Source of the DNA: an uncultured Prevotella sp.
GTDB lineage: Bacteria; Bacteroidota; Bacteroidia; Bacteroidales; Bacteroidaceae
DNA length: 38,703 nt
NCBI GenBank assembly: GCA_945833995.1
Contig: CAMAGM010000009.1
Span: 1 to 38,703 of the forward strand
Reading direction: 5' to 3'
The notes below the pieces were generated by a model, which ran no database searches, was not told where the DNA came from, and saw only the letters and a program-made list of their open reading frames with translations. Made by a program: the position numbers and the translations under genes. This document shows positions 32,819-38,703 of this stretch, piece by piece (the stretch's first letter is position 1; the number at the start of each line of letters is the position of its first letter).

Positions 32819-32900
32819 TGTTTTTGCGACTTTTTGACTTTTTGCCTTTAATTCCTCCTTTGGACCGGGGATAATGTGCAATGAAATACTAATTTTTATG

Positions 32901-32988
32901 AAGATACCTTCGTTAGCCATCTAAGATACCTTCGTTAGCCATCGAGGATATCTTCGTTGGCATTTGAAGATGCCTTGGTATCTCAAGA
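32901..32988. repeat. 22-bp tandem array AAGATACCTTCGTTAGCCATCT, 3 good copies and 1 decayed
   Basis: TTCGTT begins at 32909, 32931 and 32953, with the decayed fourth (TTGGTA) at 32975, each exactly 22 bases apart. The period equals that of the AACGTT arrays although the sequence is different. Confidence 0.85.
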
Positions 32989-33015
32989 AGTGGAGTTCAT
33001 AAAAGAACCTGTTGA

Positions 33016-33079
33016 GTTCACAAAATAGTTCGTAAAAGGCCGTCCAAGTTCGCAAAAGAGTTCGTAAAAGCAAGTCGTC
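33016..33079 (+). repeat. 32-bp composite repeat of paired GTTCG units
   Basis: GTTC begins at 33016/33028 and again at 33048/33060, a 12-base pair repeated at 32 bases. On the left side of the island GTTCGG shows the same arrangement at 21833/21845 and 21866/21878 (12-base pair, 33-base period), in the same orientation. Confidence 0.7.
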
Positions 33080-33279
33080 AAATATACAAGTTGATTTCTC
33101 AAAATCCTCATATCAGCGCTATACAAATGAGCGAGAGCATGGATCTTTCACCCCGCCAGGTTCAGAAATACCTGAAACGTCTTCAAGAATTAGGAAAGAT
33201 AGCTCGTATAGGTGGGCGAAAAATGGGGAAATGGAAGATTATCGATCAAGAATACGAGGGATTCTTTGATAGAATATAA
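33022..33279 (+). pseudogene. Winged-helix C-terminal relic of an AlbA_2-type regulator
   Basis: The frame is open from just after a TGA at 33013 and reads through the GTTCG repeats (SKFAKEFVKASRQIYKLI) into a winged helix: SQNPHISAIQMSESMDLSPRQVQKYLKRLQELGKIARIG and KWKIID. This resembles the C-terminal DNA-binding module of Bacteroidetes AlbA_2/RecG-like ATP-binding regulators, where a repetitive linker precedes the helix-turn-helix. No start codon with a good context is present; the ORF track uses a TTG at 33091. It is therefore more likely the tail of a broken gene than a free 62-residue protein. Its likely other part is at 21713-21896. Confidence 0.5.
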
Positions 33280-33424
33280 AGGACGAGGCTTTAGCGATCT
33301 GTACGAACTTATATGCGCAAGTTTTATTTTGCTTTTGACCCTAATACAGCTCCTCGTTATATGAAGTATATCCCGGGGAGGTCGTGAATTTAATTTGCCG
33401 GTAATTTGCTATCACCCAAATAAG

Positions 33425-33458
33425 AAAAAGGGGCGGACTCGTTGGCCCGCCCTTTTAC
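33425..33458 (-). terminator. Terminator of the surface-protein operon
   Basis: AAAAGGGGCGG and CCGCCCTTTT form a stem with one bulged G, flanked by A and T runs, about 20 bases past the stop of the minus-strand gene at 33477. The symmetry suggests it could work in both directions. Confidence 0.7.
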
Positions 33459-33476
33459 AATCGACGATAACAATCG

Positions 33477-34505
33477 TTATTTCACTATAAACTTCTTGCC
33501 GTTTTTAATGTAAAGTCCGGCAGGAAGATTTGTCTTGTTGGTGTATTCTATGCCTGAGATGCTGAAAATGCGGTCGGAGGTTGCGTTTTGCTTAACGGCG
33601 GTGATGCCCGTAACGTCTTCCTTGTTCCAAGTTATGTAGTCGTAGCCTCCGCCAAGGTATTCCTCTCCTTTGTAGAGATAGACATAGAACCAAAGTCCAG
33701 GCTCATCGCCCTCGCCTTCCCAACCACTGTAGCCTTTTCCTTTGTCATAATAGACACAAAGGCTGTAGTCGCCACCATAGAAATAGTAATATGGAGCTTG
33801 TGCTGAATAATAGTTGGTGAGGACTATTTCTGGCACGCCTTCAACGACGCTCTCGTTGTCAATCGTAAACTCGATGTCGTACTCTGATCCATATATGCTC
33901 TTGATGGCGTATGTGCCGTCGGTGTAGGCAACAATCTTGCTTTCAAAATTCTTGTCGATAGCTTCTGCATAGTAGTTGGCAGGAGCGCTCCATGCTTCTT
34001 TCTTCTCGCCTGGAACTACGATGTCTTCCTTGTTCCAAGTTATGTAGTCGTAGCCACCGGCAATGTAGTTGTTGTCTTTGTCGTAGAGATAGGCATAGAA
34101 CCAAAGTCCAGGCTCTTCGCCCTCGCCTTCCCAACCAGTATAGCCTTTTCCTTTGTCATAATAGGCACAAAGGCTGTAGTCGCCAGCACTGAAATAGTAA
34201 TATGGAGCTTGTGCAGAATAGTAGTTGGTTAGGACTACCTCGGGTACGCCTTCAACGACACTCTCGTTGTCGATGGTGAACTCGATGTCTTTCTCTGAGC
34301 CATAGATGCCCTTTATGGCGTATGTGCTGTCAGTGTAGGCAACAATCTCGCTCTCAAAATCCTTGTCGAGTGCTGCGGAATAGTAGTTGGCTTTCGCACT
34401 CCATGCAATAGTCTTTTCCTCTGTTGGATTTTCCTCTTCCTGTGCCATAGCCTTTGGACAAACTGCCAAGAGCATGAGGGCGATTAATGCGTAAATTTTT
34501 CTCAT
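33477..34505 (-). CDS. Secreted protein with two copies of a ~130-aa domain and a T9SS-like tail
   Basis: After a signal peptide (MRKIYALIALMLLAVCPKAMAQ) the protein consists of two near-identical ~130-residue repeats. Each begins AWSA.ANYY, contains FTIDNESVVEGVPE and YYSAQAPYYYF, and ends GGYDYITWNKED. The end (FSISGIEYTNKTNLPAGLYIKNGKKFIVK) resembles a short type IX secretion sorting tail. The same domain occurs once in the neighbouring 475-residue lipoprotein, so the two proteins probably bind the same or a related glycan. I do not recognise the domain family. The ORF track starts eight codons upstream in a Gln/Asn run; the internal Met begins a proper signal peptide, so 34505 is used (342 residues). 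It is the last gene of the SusD-led block. Confidence 0.75.
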   Translation of the reverse strand: MRKIYALIALMLLAVCPKAMAQEEENPTEEKTIAWSAKANYYSAALDKDFESEIVAYTDSTYAIKGIYGSEKDIEFTIDNESVVEGVPEVVLTNYYSAQAPYYYFSAGDYSLCAYYDKGKGYTGWEGEGEEPGLWFYAYLYDKDNNYIAGGYDYITWNKEDIVVPGEKKEAWSAPANYYAEAIDKNFESKIVAYTDGTYAIKSIYGSEYDIEFTIDNESVVEGVPEIVLTNYYSAQAPYYYFYGGDYSLCVYYDKGKGYSGWEGEGDEPGLWFYVYLYKGEEYLGGGYDYITWNKEDVTGITAVKQNATSDRIFSISGIEYTNKTNLPAGLYIKNGKKFIVK

Positions 34506-34526
34506 AGTGTTGTTGTTTTGTTGTTG

Positions 34527-34595
34527 CAAGACCTTGGGATTTGAAAATGACCTTCTCCGAAGTTAAGGTCTTGATGAATGGCTCCGGAGAAGGTC
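34527..34595. repeat. Two interleaved inverted repeats between the last two surface-protein genes
   Basis: CAAGACCTT (34527) pairs with AAGGTCTTG (34565), and GACCTTCTCCG (34549) pairs with CGGAGAAGGTC (34585). The pairs interleave in A-B-A'-B' order, which would give a pseudoknot-like or switchable RNA fold in the operon transcript. Confidence 0.6.
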
Positions 34596-34610
34596 GGGGA
34601 GGGTGGGATG

Positions 34611-36038
34611 TTATTTCTTTGTCAGCACACTCGTTGCGCCTGAATAGACGTAGGAGTATGAATATGGTGCATACCAGATTGTCCAGTTGGAGATGGTTAT
34701 GGTGCCATCTTCCTCTATCGTTCCGACTACTGGCGTGTCGGGCGAGTCGTGTTGGCAGAATGTGTAGTAGCCGCTCCAATCGGTCTTGAGGTCGATGGTG
34801 ATCTTACGCAAGTCGAAGTCAACCTTTGCCGTGAAGGTGTCCTCCCAACCATAGAAGTTGTAGATGGAGATGGTGGTGTCGTCCACTTTCGATATCTTCA
34901 CGTCGCTCTCCTGGTCGGTTACCTCAGTCCATGTTGCCCAGTCGTAGGTCATGTCGTAGCAGTTTGTCACCTCGGTGTAGTCGCCCACGATGTCATCAAC
35001 CGTCAGTCCCGCAGCACCGGTGTCCCAAGTCACGTCGTCGAAGCCACCGCCGATGTAGTTGTTATCCTTGTCGTAGAGATAGACGTAGAACCAAAGCTCG
35101 CCCTTGTTGCTGTTGCCGTTCTCCCAACCGGTGTAGCCAGTGCCACGTTGGTAGTAGAGGCAGACGTTGTATTCGCCCGCATGGAAATAGTAGTAAGGAG
35201 CCTGGGTGGAATAGCTGTTGGTGAACACCACCTCAGGTATGCCGTCGATTACGCTCTCGTTGTCAATGTAGAAGTCGAGTGCGTCGCTTGAGCCATAGGC
35301 GCCTTCGATGCGCATTGAGCCATCATCGTAACCCACTATTTGGCAGTTGAAGGTCTTGTCGAGGGCTTCTGAGTAGTATTCTCCGTCGGTGCGCCAAGCC
35401 TCTATCTTACTGCGTGTCACTGTAAACTCGAAGGTGATGGAGTTGGAGTAGTTCTCGTCTTCGGAGATGGCCTGAATCACCACGCTGTGGTCGCCCAGCG
35501 TAAGGTTTGGCAGCGTCACGCTGTTGCTCGATGTTGTGAGGTTGATTGGCTGCTCGCTGTTGCCGTCGTAGTACAAGATGTAGTAGTAGTCGGCGTGCTC
35601 AACGGCTGGCCATGTGAGCACGATGCCCGCTGAGGTCTGCTCCCATGTCGCCTGTGGCTCGGCGAGCTGCACCACGTCGTTTGTTGTTGCCTGCAGCGTG
35701 GCTATGGGCGATGTGGATTTGTCGCCCGCTATGTCGGCATACGACCATACGTTGAGTGTGTATGTGGTGTTTACCTTCAGTCCAGTCGCGAGGAGTGAGG
35801 TGGTGTTGGTTATGCCTCCGAGCACCACTTGTCCGTTGGGGTCGGTGAGTTCGTAGGCATACTGTGTCGCACCGGTCACGGGTGACCAGTTGAACGAAAG
35901 TGTGCTTACTGTCTTTGCGCCCTCTGTTATTGATGTCGCGTCGAGTGGCGACTTCACGATGTCGTCGTCGCTGCACGATGTGATGCCCAAAGTCAATGCA
36001 GCTGCCATCAGCAATATTCCGTATATTCTTTTTTTCAT
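34611..36038 (-). CDS. Surface lipoprotein with fibronectin-III-like domains (probable glycan-binding protein)
   Basis: A 475-residue protein with a lipoprotein leader (LTLGITSC, then SDDD, the acidic signal often seen on Bacteroidetes surface lipoproteins). Residues about 30-115 and 120-210 look like two fibronectin type III domains (LSFNWSPVTGATQYAYEL; AGIVLTWPAVEHADYYYIL). Then comes one copy of the ~130-residue domain also found twice in the next gene (YYSEALDKTFNC, FYIDNESVIDGIPE, STQAPYYYFHAGEY). The last ~120 residues form another beta-rich domain. It follows the SusD-like and 302-residue genes on the same strand. By position it is a surface glycan-binding protein of the SusE/SusF kind; the ligand is unknown. 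Confidence 0.75.
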   Translation of the reverse strand: MKKRIYGILLMAAALTLGITSCSDDDIVKSPLDATSITEGAKTVSTLSFNWSPVTGATQYAYELTDPNGQVVLGGITNTTSLLATGLKVNTTYTLNVWSYADIAGDKSTSPIATLQATTNDVVQLAEPQATWEQTSAGIVLTWPAVEHADYYYILYYDGNSEQPINLTTSSNSVTLPNLTLGDHSVVIQAISEDENYSNSITFEFTVTRSKIEAWRTDGEYYSEALDKTFNCQIVGYDDGSMRIEGAYGSSDALDFYIDNESVIDGIPEVVFTNSYSTQAPYYYFHAGEYNVCLYYQRGTGYTGWENGNSNKGELWFYVYLYDKDNNYIGGGFDDVTWDTGAAGLTVDDIVGDYTEVTNCYDMTYDWATWTEVTDQESDVKISKVDDTTISIYNFYGWEDTFTAKVDFDLRKITIDLKTDWSGYYTFCQHDSPDTPVVGTIEEDGTITISNWTIWYAPYSYSYVYSGATSVLTKK

Positions 36039-36059
36039 AGATTCAATAATTACGATTGT

Positions 36060-36968
36060 TTATTCTTTCCACGAGAACGACACTGCGTTGTAGTAGTCGT
36101 AGGAGCCGTCGGTGTAGTCGGTGAAGTAGATATAGACGTAGCCGCTCTTCTTGTCGAACGAGATGCATGAGTAGCCCAGTGATGTGCCGTAGTCCTCGAG
36201 TATGCAGATGTCGGCAACCTCTATTGTGCCGTCGGCAACAGTCCATGTGGGATAGCTTTGCGTGGCGTCGTCGAAGAGATAGGCTGCCTTTGCCTCAGCG
36301 CCCTCGTAAGGCTCGTAGTTGGCGTATGTGGTTATGCTGTTGTAGCCAACGTATGCCGTAGAGGCACTGCCCACGACAAAGATATAGTCGATGCCAGAGT
36401 TGAGGAAGTTGACGAAGCGGTAGCGGTTTGTCTCGCCGAGCTGCTGCAGTGTGCCTGTGAATGAGTTTGCCACGCCCAGTGTTGTCCACGACATCTTCAC
36501 GTTGCTGCTGATGGTCTGCCATGCAGCCTCCATGATGTAGCCCTTGAACGCCGTTGTGCCATCGACTATGGTGTAGTGGTCGGCATATTCCTCGCCCACG
36601 CTGATGCTATAGTTGTATTTCTTCGATGCCTCAAGATTGCTGAACGTTATCTTTATAGTTGTAGTTGCCTGACCTGCGGCAAAGGATGCTGTCTGTGGGA
36701 CGTTGAGTCCTGCGTCGGCGGTGACGATGAGAGGCACGTCGGCAGCGCTCTCAGTCTTCAGCCTCGACACCTCCACGTCAATCTCCGTTGCCTCGCCAGG
36801 CTGGAATATCCTCTCGCTGGCGTTGCTGCTGTTGAAATACACGCCCAAGCAACCCTCTGCCGTTGGTGCTCCAGGCTCGTAGTCGCTGTCGTTCTTGTCG
36901 TCGCATGATGTGGCAAAGGCTACTGCCGCCACCATCATCAGAATGTTATATATCGTCTTTATCTTCAT
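36060..36968 (-). CDS. Surface lipoprotein downstream of SusD (probable glycan-binding protein)
   Basis: A 302-residue protein with a lipoprotein signal peptide (MMVAAVAFATSC, then DDKNDSD). Residues about 45-135 look like a Calx-beta/BACON-like beta-sandwich (VYFNSSNASERIFQPGEATEIDVEVSRL, then TTTIKITFSNLEASKKYNYSISVG). The C-terminal half resembles the beta-barrel end common to SusE-position proteins, with many aromatic residues (YFTDYTDGSYDYYNAVSF) that could stack on sugars. It lies between the susD-like gene and the 475-residue lipoprotein with short gaps, so it is likely the first glycan-binding lipoprotein of this PUL. Domain names are tentative; cell location is fairly sure. Confidence 0.72.
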   Translation of the reverse strand: MKIKTIYNILMMVAAVAFATSCDDKNDSDYEPGAPTAEGCLGVYFNSSNASERIFQPGEATEIDVEVSRLKTESAADVPLIVTADAGLNVPQTASFAAGQATTTIKITFSNLEASKKYNYSISVGEEYADHYTIVDGTTAFKGYIMEAAWQTISSNVKMSWTTLGVANSFTGTLQQLGETNRYRFVNFLNSGIDYIFVVGSASTAYVGYNSITTYANYEPYEGAEAKAAYLFDDATQSYPTWTVADGTIEVADICILEDYGTSLGYSCISFDKKSGYVYIYFTDYTDGSYDYYNAVSFSWKE

Positions 36969-36969
36969 A

Positions 36970-37088
36970 GAACTTTAATTCTTTAATGAGCGAATCCGCA
37001 TTGAACTCTAATTCTTTAATGAGCGAATGACGCATTGAACTTTAATTCTTTAATCTTTTAATTCTTTAATTTGCGAATGACGCATGGC
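36970..37088. repeat. 33-34-bp direct repeats between susD-like and lipoprotein genes
   Basis: Two units of GAACTTTAATTCTTTAATGAGCGAAT plus a short CGCATT link (36970, 37003) are followed by a third, expanded by an extra TTTAATTCTTTAAT (37037). The run ends in GACGCATGGCGTC, a small palindrome at the susD-like stop. It fills the whole 121-base gap. Confidence 0.75.
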
Positions 37089-37089
37089 G

Positions 37090-38703
37090 TCATTCACAAT
37101 ACGGTGTTGGATCCGGATTCATCTGGTCCTCAAGTGCGGAGTTGAAGCTGCGCTCGGTCTCGGGTATGTAGAAGTTGAGCCAAGGTGCGGCGTATCCGTC
37201 CTTTGAGTTGATCAGATAGGTGTCGAGATAGTTCGTCCCGACGTAGTCGCGGATTACTGCGAGGCGCAGACGCTTGAAGTCGTTGTAGAGAATGCCCTCA
37301 CCCCAGAACTCGATGTACTTCTGTGCTATCATCTCATACACGAAGTCGTTGTTGTACGAAGCATCGCAGTAGTAGCCCGAGTTGGTGTAGCGGTAGGTGT
37401 TGAGGAAACTCTCCAGAGCCTGCTTTCCTGCTGCGAGACCATTGAGATAGAACGTACACTCAATCATGTTGAAGTGCATCTCCTCAACGCGGATAAGAGG
37501 AATATCAACCAGCATGCCTGTCTGCTCGTCGTCGATGCTTCCGCTGCCTGGGCGGAACTTGAGGTTTGAGTAGGCGGGCAGTCGGCTGAAGTTTGTCTTG
37601 TCAGACTTCGTGGCTGTGGTCTCCTCTTTCAGCAGCGAGTTGTATTTCTCGGGAGGCGTTGCGGCTCCAGCGTCCTCTGGGGCAATCCACGAAGTCTTGC
37701 GCCAGTCGCCCTCCTGCATCCTGTTGTAGTATTTCGTGGCAAGGCAGCGGTAGGCACCGCCGTAGGCTGGCATGCCCCATGTTGGCTCTGATGCGGTGAG
37801 TCCGACGTGTGAGCACCAGTAGTCGGTGAACTGCTCCTTCGACGAGAATCGCATTTCCCATATCCAAGCCTGGGTCTCGGTGTTGAAACCTGTCTTCGAG
37901 TCCTTCCACTGTGCCTCGGTCACTGGTGTGTAGCCTGCAGCAACCACCTTTGCGGCATAGTCGTAGGCTTTCTGGTAGCATTCGTTGGCTGTCTTTATGC
38001 CAAGAGCCTTGCCGCCGTCGTTGTCGCCCTCGTGCTCAAGCTGTTTGGCAAGGTCGTCGGGATATTTGCGGAAGCGTGTGGCGAGGTTGAGCCAGAAGCG
38101 TGAGAGCAGTCCGTTCACCACGTCGATGTTTGGCTCCGTCTTTCCACTGCGCGAGTAGTTCCTCAGGGCACTCTCGGCTATCGAGAGGTCGTTATAGATG
38201 TAGCGATACATGGTGTAGAAAGGAGCTCGTGGGTTGTTCTTTCCCGACTCGCGTGTTGTCTCCTCCGTCACGAGGGGAACTGTAAGACCATAAATCTTCG
38301 TTGCCTTTGCGTCGAGTTCGGCAATTCCAGTTGGATAGAACTCATACATCAGCGAGAGGTCGCTATAGGCAAGTGCCCTATACACACGCGCCATGGCATA
38401 ATACTGTAGCATCTCGTCGGAGGCATCGTCGGTGAGCGTGGCGAGAATGCGGTTGGCGTTGTTGATGAGTCCGTAGTAGTAGTAGAACGGACAGCCCGAA
38501 TAGCCAGTCAGGTTGCTTGCCTTCTCGTAGTATATCTGGTAGTTCCAGCTCGCGTCGGTTGTTGGGAATCCGTCGAGCATCGTCTCACGGATATACATAT
38601 AGCATGGATAGCCCCAGTCCTGAGTGGCATACCATGTGCCACGGTAAGCCTCGCCGTAGTAGTTCTGCTGTGAGATCATCTTCGAGCTGAGTCCGTTGAT
38701 GAG
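37090..38703 (-). CDS. SusD/RagB-family outer-membrane glycan-binding lipoprotein, N-terminus outside window
   Basis: SusD proteins cap SusC TonB-dependent transporters at the cell surface and bind the glycan to be imported. The frame is open to the window edge (LINGLSSK before the track Met at 38679), so the lipoprotein signal and first ~60-90 residues are missing. Typical features are NNANRILATL, then YYAMARVYRALAYSDLSLMYE (the TPR-like helices), YNDLSIAESALRN, and the C-terminal LNTYRYTNSGYYCDASYNNDFVYEMIAQKYIEFWGEGILYNDFKRLRLAV, ending in IPETERSFNSAL. susC is expected just upstream, beyond the right edge. The gene heads the minus-strand run of three surface proteins seen here. Confidence 0.93.
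   Translation of the reverse strand, partial: LINGLSSKMISQQNYYGEAYRGTWYATQDWGYPCYMYIRETMLDGFPTTDASWNYQIYYEKASNLTGYSGCPFYYYYGLINNANRILATLTDDASDEMLQYYAMARVYRALAYSDLSLMYEFYPTGIAELDAKATKIYGLTVPLVTEETTRESGKNNPRAPFYTMYRYIYNDLSIAESALRNYSRSGKTEPNIDVVNGLLSRFWLNLATRFRKYPDDLAKQLEHEGDNDGGKALGIKTANECYQKAYDYAAKVVAAGYTPVTEAQWKDSKTGFNTETQAWIWEMRFSSKEQFTDYWCSHVGLTASEPTWGMPAYGGAYRCLATKYYNRMQEGDWRKTSWIAPEDAGAATPPEKYNSLLKEETTATKSDKTNFSRLPAYSNLKFRPGSGSIDDEQTGMLVDIPLIRVEEMHFNMIECTFYLNGLAAGKQALESFLNTYRYTNSGYYCDASYNNDFVYEMIAQKYIEFWGEGILYNDFKRLRLAVIRDYVGTNYLDTYLINSKDGYAAPWLNFYIPETERSFNSALEDQMNPDPTPYCE

Larger units (their letters stand above)
32540..33021. other. Right-edge intergenic region of the island
   Basis: No gene is seen. 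It contains the brxP leader and promoter, then a 22-bp TTCGTT array at 32901-32988, then the start of the GTTCG-unit array. Frame-by-frame reading gives only short shadows. Confidence 0.5.

Noticed and set aside
21300-33480. Integrative element with integrase and att sites carrying the BREX genes.
   Set aside because: No integrase, transposase, relaxase or tRNA gene was found, and no exact long direct repeat flanks the island. Only degenerate GTTCG arrays are shared.
1-38703. tRNA, rRNA or known riboswitch genes.
   Set aside because: None was recognised by eye on either strand; a tRNAscan-SE and Rfam scan would be the decisive check.

Overview
The window looks like a chromosomal segment of a gut-type Bacteroidales bacterium, most likely Prevotella or a close relative. 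The basis is the SusD-family protein, the surface lipoproteins, the two-component-propeller/AraC sensor, the LruC and T9SS-like tail proteins, meso-diaminopimelate dehydrogenase, and promoters of the Bacteroidetes form TTTG-N~20-TAnnTTTG. No taxonomic search was possible.

Layout. (1) 1-6000: the C-terminal end of an LrgB-like membrane protein, then minus-strand housekeeping-type genes: a secreted GH3 beta-glucosidase, ddh, and a panE-ruvA pair. (2) 6021-18109: a plus-strand glycan cassette. It holds a LacI regulator, a membrane sensor/AraC regulator that lacks the usual kinase and receiver domains, a GH31 with an inserted PA14 domain, a GH2 and a second GH3. The GH31+GH2+GH3 set fits stepwise trimming of xyloglucan-type oligosaccharides (inference), but no SusC/SusD or endo-enzyme is present here. 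(3) 18255-21082: an LruC-type lipoprotein and a small DUF4738-like lipoprotein, divergently transcribed. (4) 21083-33480: a visibly AT-richer defence island bordered by several tandem-repeat arrays. (5) 33477-38703: a minus-strand block with a partial SusD-like protein followed by three surface or secreted proteins, two of which share a repeated domain.

The most interesting part is the five-gene operon at 22097-32371, read leftward from one good promoter at 32787-32818. It contains a PAPS-reductase/DndC-like protein with two extra Fe-S clusters (brxP), a 149-residue unknown protein, a large ATPase (brxC), a PglZ phosphatase and a short BrxL. This is a type 4 BREX organisation: there is no DNA methyltransferase, and a sulfur-transfer enzyme takes its place. 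The small unknown protein is separated from brxP by one base. By eye it resembles the sulfur-binding domain of phosphorothioate-sensing McrA/DndH-type enzymes. If correct, the cassette would be a BREX that writes and reads DNA phosphorothioate marks. On both sides of the operon lie same-strand fragments that look like the linker and the C-terminal winged helix of one AlbA_2-type protein, as if the cassette had landed inside such a gene.

The window also carries an unusual number of short-period intergenic repeats. Two arrays more than 20 kb apart show AACGTT palindromes at exactly 22-bp spacing, and several repeats contain the stop codon of the adjacent gene.
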